Source: Pterobdella sp. o SKG-2022 (Eukaryota > Annelida > Clitellata > Hirudinida > Piscicolidae). From it: DNA of 64,000 bases. Positions 26,301-41,300 of this stretch are shown here, piece by piece (the first letter of the stretch is position 1; each line of letters begins with the position of its first letter). The stretch spans positions 1 through 64,000 of the forward strand of contig CAXIVU010000239.1 of assembly GCA_964035795.1 (NCBI GenBank), in the 5' to 3' direction. Position numbers and translations under genes: made by a program. The notes beneath the pieces were generated by a model that searched no databases, had not been told where the DNA came from, and saw only the letters and a program-made list of their open reading frames with translations.

Positions 26301-29300
26301 AACATTTCTGTCGTTGTTGTCATAATAACAGTTGTTGTTTGCGTTGATGTTGCAATCGTTGTCGAAACTGTTGTAGCTGTAGCCAATGAAGTTGTTGTTA
26401 CAGTTATTGTAGTTGGCGTTGTTGTTTCTACAGTAGTAACTGTTGGCGTAGATTTAGACAACATTTCTGTCTTTGTTGTCATAATAACAGTTGTTGTTTG
26501 CGTTGATGTTGCAATCGTTGTCGAAACTGTTGTAGCTGTAGCCAATGAAGTTGTTGTTACAGTTATTGTAGTTGGCGTTGTTGTTTCTACAGTAGTAACT
26601 GTTGGCGTAGATTTAGACAACATTTCTGTCGTTGTTGTCATAATAACAGTTGTTGTTTGCGTTAATGTTGCAATCGTTGTCGAAACTGTTGTAGCTGTAG
26701 CCAAAGAAGTTGTTGTTACAGTTATTGTAGTTGGCGTTGTTGTTTCTACAGTAGTAACTGTTGGCGTAGATTTAGACAACATTTCTGTCGTTGTTGTCAT
26801 AATAACAGTTGTTGTTTGCGTTGATGTTGCAATCGATGTCGAAACTGTTGTAGCTGTAGCCAATGAAGTTGTTGTTACAGTTATTGTAGTTGGCGTTGTT
26901 GTTTCTACAGTAGTAACTGTTGGCGTAGATTTAGACAACATTTCTGTCGTTGTTGTCATAATAACAGTTGTTGTTTGCGTTGATGTTGCAATCGTTGTCG
27001 AAACTGTTGTAGCTGTAGCCAATGAAGTTGTTGTTACAGTTATTGTAGTTGGCGTTGTTGTTTCTACAGTAGTAACTGTTGGCGTAGATTTAGACAACAT
27101 TTCTGTCGTTGTTGTCATAATAACAGTTGTTGTTTGCGTTAATGTTGCAATCGTTGTCGAAACTGTTGTAGCTGTAGCCAAAGAAGTTGTTGTTACAGAA
27201 ATTGTAGTTGGCGTTGTTGTTTCAACAGTAGTAACTGTTGGCGTAGATTTAGACAACATTTCTGTCGTTGTTGTCATAATAACAGTTGTTGTTTGCGTTG
27301 ATGTTGCAATCGTTGTCGAAACTGTTGTAGCTGTAGCCAATGAAGTTGTTGTTACAGTTATTGTAGTTGGCGTTGTTGTTTCTACAGTAGTAACTGTTGG
27401 CGTAGATTTAGACAACATTTCTGTCGTTGTTGTCGTAATAACAGTTGTTGTTTGCGTTAATGTTGCAATCGTTGTCGAAACTGTTGTAGCTGTAGCCAAT
27501 GAAGTTGTTGTTACAGAAATTGTAGTTGGCGTTGTTGTTTCTACAGTAGTAACTGTTGGCGTAGATTTAGACAACATTTCTGTCGTTGTTGTCATAATAA
27601 CAGTTGTTGTTTGCGTTGATGTTGCAATCGTTGTCGAAACTGTTGTAGCTGTAGCCAATGAAGTTGTTGTTACAGTTATTGTAGTTGGCGTTGTTGTTTC
27701 TACAGTAGTAACTGTTGGCGTAGATTTAGACAACATTTCTGTCGTTGTTGTCATAATAACAGTTGTTGTTTGCGTTAATGTTGCAATCGTTGTCGAAACT
27801 GTTGTAGCTGTAGCCAATGAAGTTGTTGTTACAGAAATTGTAGTTGGCGTTGTTGTTTCTACAGTAGTAACTGTTGGCGTAGATTTAGACAACATTTCTG
27901 TCGTTGTTGTCATAATAACAGTTGTTGTTTGCGTTGATGTTGCAATCGTTGTCGAAACTGTTGTAGCTGTAGCCAATGAAGTTGTTGTTACAGTTATTGT
28001 AGTTGGCGTTGTTGTTTCTACAGTAGTAACTGTTGGCGTAGATTTAGACAACATTTCTGTCGTTGTTGTCATTATAACAGTTGTTGTTTGCGTTGATGTT
28101 GCAATCGTTGTCGAAACTGTTGTAGCTGTAGCCAATGAAGTTGTTGTTACAGTTATTGTAGTTGGCGTTGTTGTTTCTACAGTAGTAACTGTTGGCGTAG
28201 ATTTAGACAACATTTCTGTCGTTGTTGTCATAATAACAGTTGTTGTTTGCGTTAATGTTGCAATCGTTGTCGAAACTGTTGTAGCTGTAGCCAATGAAGT
28301 TGTTGTTACAGAAATTGTAGTTGGCGTTGTTGTTTCTACAGTAGTAACTGTTGGCGTAGATTTAGACAACATTTCTGTCGTTGTTGTCATAATAACAGTT
28401 GTTGTTTGCGTTGATGTTGCAATCGTTGTCGAAACTGTTGTAGCTGTAGCCAATGAAGTTGTTGTTACAGTTATTGTAGTTGGCGTTGTTGTTTCTACAG
28501 TAGTAACTGTTGGCGTAGATTTAGACAACATTTCTGTCGTTGTTGTCATAATAACAGTTGTTGTTTGCGTTGATGTTGCAATCGTTGTCGAAACTGTTGT
28601 AGCTGTAGCCAATGAAGTTGTTGTTACAGTTATTGTAGTTGGCGTTGTTGTTTCTACAGTAGTAACTGTTGGCGTAGATTTAGACAACATTTCTGTCGTT
28701 GTTGTCATAATAACAGTTGTTGTTTGCGTTGATGTTGCAATCGTTGTCGAAACTGTTGTAGCTGTAGCCAATGAAGTTGTTGTTACAGTTATTGTAGTTG
28801 GCGTTGTTGTTTCTACAGTAGTAACTGTTGGCGTAGATTTAGACAACATTTCTGTCGTTGTTGTCATAATAACAGTTGTTGTTTGCGTTGATGTTGCAAT
28901 CGTTGTCGAAACTGTTGTAGCTGTAGCCAATGAAGTTGTTGTTACAGTTATTGTAGTTGGCGTTGTTGTTTCTACAGTAGTAACTGTTGGCGTAGATTTA
29001 GACAACATTTCTGTCGTTGTTGTCATAATAACAGTTGTTGTTTGCGTTGATGTTGCAATCGTTGTCGAAACTGTTGTAGCTGTAGCCAATGAAGTTGTTG
29101 TCACAGTTATTGTAGTTGGCGTTGTTGTTTCTACAGTAGTAACAGTTGGCGTACATTTAGACAACATTTCTGTCGTTGTTGTCATAATAACAGTTGTTGT
29201 TTGCGTTGATGTTGCAATCGTTGTCGAAACTGTTGTAGCTGTAGCCAATGAAGTTGTTGTTACAGTTATTGTAGTTGGCGTTGTTGTTTCTACAGTAGTA

Positions 29301-32300
29301 ACTGTTGGCGTAGATTTAGACAACATTTCTGTCGTTGTTGTCATAATAAGAGTTGTTGTTTGCGTTGATGTTGCAATCGATGTCGAAACTGTTGTAGCTG
29401 TAGCCAATGAAGTTGTTGTTACAGTTATTGTAGTTGGCGTTGTTGTTTCTACAGTAGTAACTGTTGGCGTAGATTTAGACAACATTTCTGTCGTTGTTGT
29501 CATAATAACAGTTGTTGTTTGCGTTGATGTTGCAATCGTTGTCGAAACTGTTGTAGCTGTAGCCAATGAAGTTGTTGTTACAGTTATTGTAGTTGGCGTT
29601 GTTGTTTCTACAGTAGTAACTGTTGGCGTAGATTTAGACAACATTTCTGTCTTTGTTGTCATAATAACAGTTGTTGTTTGCGTTGATGTTGCAATCGTTG
29701 TCGAAACTGTTGTAGCTGTAGCCAATGAAGTTGTTGTTACAGTTATTGTAGTTGGCGTTGTTGTTTCTACAGTAGTAACTGTTGGCGTAGATTTAGACAA
29801 CATTTCTGTCGTTGTTGTCATAATAACAGTTGTTGTTTGCGTTAATGTTGCAATCGTTGTCGAAACTGTTGTAGCTGTAGCCAAAGAAGTTGTTGTTACA
29901 GAAATTGTAGTTGGCGTTGTTGTTTCTACAGTAGTAACTGTTGGCGTAGATTTAGACAACATTTCTGTCGTTGTTGTCATAATAACAGTTGTTGTTTGCG
30001 TTGATGTTGCAATCGTTGTCGAAACTGTTGTAGCTGTAGCCAATGAAGTTGTTGTTACAGTTATTGTAGTTGGCGTTGTTGTTTCTACAGTAGTAACTGT
30101 TGGCGTAGATTTAGACAACATTTCTGTCGTTGTTGTCATAATAACAGTTGTTGTTTGCGTTAATGTTGCAATCGTTGTCGAAACTGTTGTAGCTGTAGCC
30201 AAAGAAGTTGTTGTTACAGAAATTGTAGTTGGCGTTGTTGTTTCTACAGTAGTAACTGTTGGCGTAGATTTAGACAACATTTCTGTCGTTGTTGTCATAA
30301 TAACAGTTGTTGTTTGCGTTGATGTTGCAATCGTTGTCGAAACTGTTGTAGCTGTAGCCAATGAAGTTGTTGTTACAGTTATTGTAGTTGGCGTTGTTGT
30401 TTCTACAGTAGTAACTGTTGGCGTAGATTTAGACAACATTTCTGTCGTTGTTGTCATAATAACAGTTGTTGTTTGCGTTGATGTTGCAATCGTTGTCGAA
30501 ACTGTTGTAGCTGTAGCCAATGAAGTTGTTGTTACAGTTATTGTAGTTGGCGTTGTTGTTTCTACAGTAGTAACTGTTGGCGTAGATTTAGACAACATTT
30601 CTGTCGTTGTTGTCATAATAACAGTTGTTGTTTGCGTTGATGTTGCAATCGTTGTCGAAACTGTTGTAGCTGTAGCCAATGAAGTTGTTGTTACAGTTAT
30701 TGTAGTTGGCGTTGTTGTTTCTACAGTAGTAACTGTTGGCGTAGATTTAGACAACATTTCTGTCGTTGTTGTCATAATAACAGTTGTTGTTTGCGTTGAT
30801 GTTGCAATCGTTGTCGAAACTGTTGTAGCTGTAGCCAATGAAGTTGTTGTTACAGTTATTGTAGTTGGCGTTGTTGTTTCTACAGTAGTAACTGTTGGCG
30901 TAGATTTAGACAACATTTCTGTCGTTGTTGTCATAATAACAGTTGTTGTTTGCGTTGATGTTGCAATCGTTGTCGAAACTGTTGTAGCTGTAGCCAATGA
31001 AGTTGTTGTTACAGTTATTGTAGTTGGCGTTGTTGTTTCTACAGTAGTAACTGTTGGCGTAGATTTAGACAACATTTCTGTCGTTGTTGTCATAATAACA
31101 GTTGTTGTTTGCGTTAATGTTGCAATCGTTGTCGAAACTGTTGTAGCTGTAGCCAATGAAGTTGTTGTTACAGAAATTGTAGTTGGCGTTGTTGTTTCTA
31201 CAGTAGTAACTGTTGGCGTAGATTTAGACAACATTTCTGTCGTTGTTGTCATAATAACAGTTGTTGTTTGCGTTGATGTTGCAATCGTTGTCGAAACTGT
31301 TGTAGCTGTAGCCAATGAAGTTGTTGTTACAGTTATTGTAGTTGGCGTTGTTGTTTCTACAGTAGTAACTGTTGGCGTAGATTTAGACAACATTTCTGTC
31401 GTTGTTGTCATAATAACAGTTGTTGTTTGCGTTGATGTTGCAATCGTTGTCGAAACTGTTGTAGCTGTAGCCAATGAAGTTGTTGTTACAGTTATTGTAG
31501 TTGGCGTTGTTGTTTCTACAGTAGTAACTGTTGGCGTAGATTTAGACAACATTTCTGTCGTTGTTGTCATAATAACAGTTGTTGTTTGCGTTGATGTTGC
31601 AATCGTTGTCGAAACTGTTGTAGCTGTAGCCAATGAAGTTGTTGTTACAGTTATTGTAGTTGGCGTTGTTGTTTCTACAGTAGTAACTGTTGGCGTAGAT
31701 TTAGACAACATTTCTGTCGTTGTTGTCATAATAACAGTTGTTGTTTGCGTTGATGTTGCAATCGTTGTCGAAACTGTTGTAGCTGTAGCCAATGAAGTTG
31801 TTGTTACAGTTATTGTAGTTGGCGTTGTTGTTTCTACAGTAGTAACTGTTGGCGTAGATTTAGACAACATTTCTGTCGTTGTTGTCATAATAACAGTTGT
31901 TGTTTGCGTTGATGTTGCAATCGTTGTCGAAACTGTTGTAGCTGTAGCCAATGAAGTTGTTGTTACAGTTATTGTAGTTGGCGTTGTTGTTTCTACAGTA
32001 GTAACTGTTGGCGTAGATTTAGACAACATTTCTGTCGTTGTTGTCATAATAACAGTTGTTGTTTGCGTTGATGTTGCAATCGTTGTCGAAACTGTTGTAG
32101 CTGTAGCCAATGAAGTTGTTGTTACAGTTATTGTAGTTGGCGTTGTTGTTTCTACAGTAGTAACTGTTGGCGTAGATTTAGACAACATTTCTGTCGTTGT
32201 TGTCATAATAACAGTTGTTGTTTGCGTTGATGTTGCAATCGTTGTCGAAACTGTTGTAGCTGTAGCCAATGAAGTTGTTGTTACAGTTATTGTAGTTGGC

Positions 32301-35300
32301 GTTGTTGTTTCTACAGTAGTAACTGTTGGCGTAGATTTAGACAACATTTCTGTCGTTGTTGTCATAATAACAGTTGTTGTTTGCGTTGATGTTGCAATCG
32401 TTGTCGAAACTGTTGTAGCTGTAGCCAATGAAGTTGTTGTTACAGTTATTGTAGTTGGCGTTGTTGTTTCTACAATAGTAACTGTTGGCGTAGATTTAGA
32501 CAACATTTCTGTCGTTGTTGTCATAATAACAGTTGTTGTTTGCGTTAATGTTGCAATCGTTGTCGAAACTGTTGTAGCTGTAGCCAATGAAGTTGTTGTT
32601 ACAGAAATTGTAGTTGGCGTTGTTGTTTCTACAGTAGTAACTGTTGGCGTAGATTTAGACAACATTTCTGTCGTTGTTGTCATAATAACAGTTGTTGTTT
32701 GCGTTGATGTTGCAATCGTTGTCGAAACTGTTGTAGCTGTAGCCAATGAAGTTGTTGTCACAGTTATTGTAGTTGGCGTTGTTGTTTCTACAGTAGTAAC
32801 TGTTGGCGTAGATTTAGACAACATTTCTGTCGTTGTTGTCATAATAACAGTTGTTGTTTGCGTTGATGTTGCAATCGTTGTCGAAACTGTTGTAGCTGTA
32901 GCCAATGAAGTTGTTGTTACAGTTATTGTAGTTGGCGTTGTTGTTTCTACAGTAGTAACTGTTGGCGTAGATTTAGACAACATTTCTGTCTTTGTTGTCA
33001 TAATAACAGTTGTTGTTTGCGTTGATGTTGCAATCGATGTCGAAACTGTTGTAGCTGTAGCCAATGAAGTTGTTGTTACAGTTATTGTAGTTGGCGTTGT
33101 TGTTTCTACAGTAGTAACTGTTGGCGTAGATTTAGACAACATTTCTGTCGTTGTTGTCATAATAACAGTTGTTGTTTGCGTTGATGTTGCAATCGTTGTC
33201 GAAACTGTTGTAGCTGTAGCCAATGAAGTTGTTGTTACAGTTATTGTAGTTGGCGTTGTTGTTTCTACAGTAGTAACTGTTGGCGTAGATTTAGACAACA
33301 TTTCTGTCTTTGTTGTCATAATAACAGTTGTTGTTTGCGTTGATGTTGCAATCGTTGTCGAAACTGTTGTAGCTATAGCCAATGAAGTTGTTGTTACAGT
33401 TATTGTAGTTGGCGTTGTTGTTTCTACAGTAGTAACTGTTGGCGTAGATTTAGACAACATTTCTGTCGTTGTTGTCATAATAAGAGTTGTTGTTTGCGTT
33501 GATGTTGCAAGCGATGTCGAAACTGTTGTAGCTGTAGCCAATGAAGTTGTTGTTACAGTTATTGTAGTTGGCGTTGTTGTTTCTACAGTAGTAACTGTTG
33601 GCGTAGATTTAGACAACATTTCTGTCGTTGTTGTCATAATAACAGTTGTTGTTTGCGTTGATGTTGCAATCGTTGTCGAAACTGTTGTAGCTGTAGCCAA
33701 TGAAGTTGTTGTTACAGTTATTGTAGTTGGCGTTGTTGTTTCTACAGTAGTAACTGTTGGCGTAGATTTAGACAACATTTCTGTCTTTGTTGTCATAATA
33801 ACAGTTGTTGTTTGCGTTGATGTTGCAATCGTTGTCGAAACTGTTGTAGCTGTAGCCAATGAAGTTGTTGTTACAGTTATTGTAGTTGGCGTTGTTGTTT
33901 CTACAGTAGTAACTGTTGGCGTAGATTTAGACAACATTTCTGTCGTTGTTGTCATAATAACAGTTGTTGTTTGCGTTAATGTTGCAATCGTTGTCGAAAC
34001 TGTTGTAGCTGTACCCAAAGAAGTTGTTGTTACAGAAATTGTAGTTGGCGTTGTTGTTTCTACAGTAGTAACTGTTGGCGTAGATTTAGACAACATTTCT
34101 GTCGTTGTTGTCATAATAACAGTTGTTGTTTGCGTTGATGTTGCAATCGTTGTCGAAACTGTTGTAGCTGTAGCCAATGAAGTTGTTGTTACAGTTATTG
34201 TAGTTGGCGTTGTTGTTTCTACAGTAGTAACTGTTGGCGTAGATTTAGACAACATTTCTGTCGTTGTTGTCATAATAACAGTTGTTGTTTGCGTTAATGT
34301 TGCAATCGTTGTCGAAACTGTTGTAGCTGTAGCCAATGAAGTTGTTGTTACAGAAATTGTAGTTGGCGTTGTTGTTTCTACAGTAGTAACTGTTGGCGTA
34401 GATTTAGACAACATTTCTGTCGTTGTTGTCATAATAACAGTTGTTGTTTGCGTTGATGTTGCAATCGTTGTCGAAACTGTTGTAGCTGTAGCCAATGAAG
34501 TTGTTGTTACAGTTATTGTAGTTGGCGTTGTTGTTTCTACAGTAGTAACTGTTGGCGTAGATTTAGACAACATTTCTGTCGTTGTTGTCATAATAACAGT
34601 TGTTGTTTGCGTTAATGTTGCAATCGTTGTCGAAACTGTTGTAGCTGTAGCCAATGAAGTTGTTGTTACAGAAATTGTAGTTGGCGTTGTTGTTTCTACA
34701 GTAGTAACTGTTGGCGTAGATTTAGACAACATTTCTGTCGTTGTTGTCATAATAACAGTTGTTGTTTGCGTTAATGTTGCAATCGTTGTCGAAACTGTTG
34801 TAGCTGTAGCCAAAGAAGTTGTTGTTACAGAAATTGTAGTTGGCGTTGTTGTTTCTACAATAGTAACTGTTGGCGTAGATTTAGACAACATTTCTGTCGT
34901 TGTTGTCATAATAACAGTTGTTGTTTGCGTTGATGTTGCAATCGTTGTCGAAACTGTTGTAGCTGTAGCCAATGAAGTTGTTGTTACAGTTATTGTAGTT
35001 GGCGTTGTTGTTTCTACAGTAGTAACTGTTGGCGTAGATTTAGACAACATTTCTGTCGTTGTTGTCATAATAACAGTTGTTGTTTGCGTTAATGTTGCAA
35101 TCGTTGTCGAAACTGTTGTAGCTGTAGCCAATGAAGTTGTTGTTACAGAAATTGTAGTTGGCGTTGTTGTTTCTACAGTAGTAACTGTTGGCGTAGATTT
35201 AGACAACATTTCTGTCGTTGTTGTCATAATAACAGTTGTTGTTTGCGTTGATGTTGCAATCGTTGTCGAAACTGTTGTAGCTGTAGCCAATGAAGTTGTT

Positions 35301-38300
35301 GTTACAGTTATTGTAGTTGGCGTTGTTGTTTCTACAGTAGTAACTGTTGGCGTAGATTTAGACAACATTTCTGTCGTTGTTGTCATAATAACAGTTGTTG
35401 TTTGCGTTAATGTTGCAATCGTTGTCGAAACTGTTGTAGCTGTAGCCAATGAAGTTGTTGTTACAGAAATTGTAGTTGGCGTTGTTGTTTCTACAGTAGT
35501 AACTGTTGGCGTAGATTTAGACAACATTTCTGTCGTTGTTGTCATAATAACAGTTGTTGTTTGCGTTGATGTTGCAATCGTTGTCGAAACTGTTGTAGCT
35601 GTAGCCAATGAAGTTGTTGTTACAGTTATTGTAGTTGGCGTTGTTGTTTCTACAGTAGTAACTGTTGGCGTAGATTTAGACAACATTTCTGTCGTTGTTG
35701 TCATTATAACAGTTGTTGTTTGCGTTGATGTAGCAATCGTTGTCGAAACTGTTGTAGCTGTAGCCAATGAAGTTGTTGTTACAGTTATTGTAGTTGGCGT
35801 TGTTGTTTCTACAGTAGTAACTGTTGGCGTAGATTTAGACAACATTTCTGTCGTTGTTGTCATAATAACAGTTGTTGTTTGCGTTGATGTTGCAATCGTT
35901 GTCGAAACTGTTGTAGCTGTAGCCAATGAAGTTGTTGTTACAGTTATTGTAGTTGGCGTTGTTGTTTCTACAGTAGTAACTGTTGGCGTAGATTTAGACA
36001 ACATTTCTGTCGTTGTTGTCATAATAACAGTTGTTGTTTGCGTTGATGTTGCAATCGTTGTCGAAACTGTTGTAGCTGTAGCCAATGAAGTTGTTGTTAC
36101 AGTTATTGTAGTTGGCGTTGTTGTTTCTACAGTAGTAACTGTTGGCGTAGATTTAGACAACATTTCTGTCGTTGTTGTCATAATAACAGTTGTTGTTTGC
36201 GTTGATGTTGCAATCGTTGTCGAAACTGTTGTAGCTGTAGCCAATGAAGTTGTTGTTACAGAAATTGTAGTTGGCGTTGTTGTTTCTACAGTAGTAACTG
36301 TTGGCGTAGATTTAGACAACATTTCTGTCGTTGTTGTCATAATAACAGTTGTTGTTTGCGTTGATGTTGCAATCGTTGTCGAAACTGTTGTAGCTGTAGC
36401 CAATGAAGTTGTTGTTACAGTTATTGTAGTTGGCGTTGTTGTTTCTACAGTAGTAACTGTTGGCGTAGATTTAGACAACATTTCTGTCGTTGTTGTCATA
36501 ATAACAGTTGTTGTTTGCGTTAATGTTGCAATCGTTGTCGAAACTGTTGTAGCTGTAGCCAATGAAGTTGTTGTTACAGAAATTGTAGTTGGCGTTGTTG
36601 TTTCTACAGTAGTAACTGTTGGCGTAGATTTAGACAACATTTCTGTCGTTGTTGTCATAATAACAGTTGTTGTTTGCGTTAATGTTGCAATCGTTGTCGA
36701 AACTGTTGTAGCTGTAGCCAAAGAAGTTGTTGTTACAGAAATTGTAGTTGGCGTTGTTGTTTCTACAATAGTAACTGTTGGCGTAGATTTAGACAACATT
36801 TCTGTCGTTGTTGTCATAATAACAGTTGTTGTTTGCGTTGATGTTGCAATCGTTGTCGAAACTGTTGTAGCTGTAGCCAATGAAGTTGTTGTTACAGTTA
36901 TTGTAGTTGGCGTTGTTGTTTCTACAGTAGTAACTGTTGGCGTAGATTTAGACAACATTTCTGTCGTTGTTGTCATAATAACAGTTGTTGTTTGCGTTAA
37001 TGTTGCAATCGTTGTCGAAACTGTTGTAGCTGTAGCCAATGAAGTTGTTGTTACAGAAATTGTAGTTGGCGTTGTTGTTTCTACAGTAGTAACTGTTGGC
37101 GTAGATTTAGACAACATTTCTGTCGTTGTTGTCATAATAACAGTTGTTGTTTGCGTTGATGTTGCAATCGTTGTCGAAACTGTTGTAGCTGTAGCCAATG
37201 AAGTTGTTGTTACAGTTATTGTAGTTGGCGTTGTTGTTTCTACAGTAGTAACTGTTGGCGTAGATTTAGACAACATTTCTGTCGTTGTTGTCATAATAAC
37301 AGTTGTTGTTTGCGTTGATGTTGCAATCGTTGTCGAAACTGTTGTAGCTGTAGCCAATGAAGTTGTTGTTACAGTTATTGTAGTTGGCGTTGTTGTTTCT
37401 ACAGTAGTAACTGTTGGCGTAGATTTAGACAACATTTTTGTCGTTGTTGTCATAATAACAGTTGTTGTTTGCGTTAATGTTGCAATCGTTGTCGAAACTG
37501 TTGTAGCTGTAGCCAATGAAGTTGTTGTTACAGAAATTGTAGTTGGCGTTGTTGTTTCTACAGTAGTAACTGTTGGCGTAGATTTAGACAACATTTCTGT
37601 CGTTGTTGTCATAATAACAGTTGTTGTTTGCGTTGATGTTGCAATCGTTGTCGAAACTGTTGTAGCTGTAGCCAATGAAGTTGTTGTCACAGTTATTGTA
37701 GTTGGCGTTGTTGTTTCTACAGTAGTAACTGTTGGCGTAGATTTAGACAACATTTCTGTCGTTGTTGTCATAATAACAGTTGTTGTTTGCGTTGATGTTG
37801 CAATCGTTGTCGAAACTGTTGTAGCTGTAGCCAATGAAGTTGTTGTTACAGTTATTGTAGTTGGCGTTGTTGTTTCTACAGTAGTAACTGTTGGCGTAGA
37901 TTTAGACAACATTTCTGTCGTTGTTGTCATAATAACAGTTGTTGTTTGCGTTGATGTTGCAATCGTTGTCGAAACTGTTGTAGCTGTAGCCAATGAAGTT
38001 GTTGTTACAGTTATTGTAGTTGGCGTTGTTGTTTCTACAGTAGTAACTGTTGGCGTAGATTTAGACAACATTTCTGTCGTTGTTGTCATAATAACAGTTG
38101 TTGTTTGCGTTGATGTTGCAATCGTTGTCGAAACTGTTGTAGCTGTAGCCAATGAAGTTGTTGTTACAGTTATTGTAGTTGGCGTTGTTGTTTCTACAGT
38201 AGTAACTGTTGGCGTAGATTTAGACAACATTTCTGTCGTTGTTGTCATTATAACCGTTGTTGTTTGCGTTGATGTTGCAATCGTTGTCGAAACTGTTGTA

Positions 38301-41300
38301 GCTGTAGCCAATGAAGTTGTTGTTACAGTTATTGTAGTTGGCGTTGTTGTTTCTACAGTAGTAACTGTTGGCGTAGATTTAGACAACATTTCTGTCGTTG
38401 TTGTCATAATAACAGTTGTTGTTTGCGTTGATGTTGCAATCGTTGTCGAAACTGTTGTAGCTGTAGCCAATGAAGTTGTTGTTACAGAAATTGTAGTTGG
38501 CGTTGTTGTTTCTACAGTAGTAACTGTTGGCGTAGATGTAGACAACATTTCTGTCTTTGTTGTCATAATAACAGTTGTTGTTTGCGTTGATGTTGCAATC
38601 GTTGTCGAAACTGTTGTAGCTGTAGCCAATGAAGTTGTTGTTACAGTTATTGTAGTTGGCGTTGTTGTTTCTACAGTAGTAACTGTTGGCGTAGATTTAG
38701 ACAACATTTCTGTCGTTGTTGTCATAATAACAGTTGTTGTTTGCGTTGATGTTGCAATCGTTGTCGAAACTGTTGTAGCTGTAGCCAATGAAGTTGTTGT
38801 TACAGTTATTGTAGTTGGCGTTGTTGTTTCTACAGTAGTAACTGTTGGCGTAGATTTAGACAACATTTCTGTCTTTGTTGTCATAATAACAGTTGTTGTT
38901 TGCGTTGATGTTGCAATCGTTGTCGAAACTGTTGTAGCTATAGCCAATGAAGTTGTTGTTACAGTTATTGTAGTTGGCGTTGTTGTTTCTACAGTAGTAA
39001 CTGTTGGCGTAGATTTAAACAACATTTTTGTCGTTGTTGTCATAATAACAGTTGTTGTTTGCGTTGATGTTGCAATCGTTGTCGAAACTGTTGTAGCTGT
39101 AGTCAATGAAGTTGTTGTTACAGTTATTGTAGTTGGCGTTGTTGTTTCTACAGTAGTAACTGTTGGCGTAGATTTAGACAACATTTCTGTCGTTGTTGTC
39201 ATAATAACAGTTGTTGTTTGCGTTAATGTTGCAATCGTTGTCGAAACTGTTGTAGCTGTAGCCAATGAAGTTGTTGTTACAGAAATTGTAGTTGGCGTTG
39301 TTGTTTCTACAGTAGTAACTGTTGGCGTAGATTTAGACAACATTTCTGTCGTTGTTGTCATAATAACAGTTGTTGTTTGCGTTGATGTTGCAATCGTTGT
39401 CGAAACTGTTGTAGCTGTAGCCAATGAAGTTGTTGTCACAGTTATTGTAGTTGGCGTTGTTGTTTCTACAGTAGTAACTGTTGGCGTAGATTTAGACAAC
39501 ATTTCTGTCGTTGTTGTCATAATAACAGTTGTTGTTTGCGTTGATGTTGCAATCGTTGTCGAAACTGTTGTAGCTGTAGCCAATGAAGTTGTTGTTACAG
39601 TTATTGTAGTTGGCGTTGTTGTTTCTACAGTAGTAACTGTTGGCGTAGATTTAGACAACATTTCTGTCTTTGTTGTCATAATAACAGTTGTTGTTTGCGT
39701 TGATGTTGCAATCGATGTCGAAACTGTTGTAGCTGTAGCCAATGAAGTTGTTGTTACAGTTATTGTAGTTGGCGTTGTTGTTTCTACAGTAGTAACTGTT
39801 GGCGTAGATTTAGACAACATTTCTGTCTTTGTTGTCATAATAACAGTTGTTGTTTGCGTTGATGTTGCAATCGTTGTCGAAACTGTTGTAGCTATAGCCA
39901 ATGAAGTTGTTGTTACAGTTATTGTAGTTGGCGTTGTTGTTTCTACAGTAGTAACTGTTGGCGTAGATTTAGACAACATTTTTGTCGTTGTTGTCATAAT
40001 AACAGTTGTTGTTTGCGTTGATGTTGCAATCGTTGTCGAAACTGTTGTAGCTGTAGTCAATGAAGTTGTTGTTACAGTTATTGTAGTTGGCGTTGTTGTT
40101 TCTACAGTAGTAACTGTTGGCGTAGATGTAGACAACATTTCTGTCTTTGTTGTCATAATAACAGTTGTTGTTTGCGTTGATGTTGCAATCGTTGTCGAAA
40201 CTGTTGTAGCTGTAGCCAATGAAGTTGTTGTTACAGTTATTGTAGTTGGCGTTGTTGTTTCTACAGTAGTAACTGTTGGCGTAGATTTAGACAACATTTC
40301 TGTCGTTGTTGTCATAATAACAGTTGTTGTTTGCGTTGATGTTGCAATCGTTGTCGAAACTGTTGTAGCTGTAGCCAATGAAGTTGTTGTTACAGTTATT
40401 GTAGTTGGCGTTGTTGTTTCTACAGTAGTAACTGTTGGCGTAGATTTAGACAACATTTCTGTCTTTGTTGTCATAATAACAGTTGTTGTTTGCGTTGATG
40501 TTGCAATCGTTGTCGAAACTGTTGTAGCTGTAGCCAATGAAGTTGTTGTTACAGTTATTGTAGTTGGCGTTGTTGTTTCTACAGTAGTAACTGTTGGCGT
40601 AGATTTAGACAACATTTCTGTCGTTGTTGTCATAATAACAGTTGTTGTTTGCGTTGATGTTGCAATCGTTGTCGAAACTGTTGTAGCTGTAGCCAATGAA
40701 GTTGTTGTTACAGTTATTGTAGTTGGCGTTGTTGTTTCTACAGTAGTAACTGTTGGCGTAGATTTAGACAACATTTCTGTCGTTGTTGTCATAATAACAG
40801 TTGTTGTTTGCGTTGATGTTGCAATCGTTGTCGAAACTGTTGTAGCTGTAGCCAATGAAGTTGTTGTTACAGTTATTGTAGTTGGCGTTGTTGTTTCTAC
40901 AGTAGTAACTGTTGGCGTAGATTTAGACAACATTTCTGTCGTTGTTGTCATAATAACAGTTGTTGTTTGCGTTGATGTTGCAATCGTTGTCGAAACTGTT
41001 GTAGCTGTAGCCAATGAAGTTGTTGTTACAGTTATTGTAGTTGGCGTTGTTGTTTCTACAGTAGTAACTGTTGGCGTAGATTTAGACAACATTTCTGTCG
41101 TTGTTGTCATAATAACAGTTGTTGTTTGCGTTGATGTTGCAATCGTTGTCGAAACTGTTGTAGCTGTAGCCAATGAAGTTGTTGTTACAGTTATTGTAGT
41201 TGGCGTTGTTGTTTCTACAGTAGTAACTGTTGGCGTAGATTTAGACAACATTTCTGTCGTTGTTGTCATAATAACAGTTGTTGTTTGCGTTGATGTTGCA

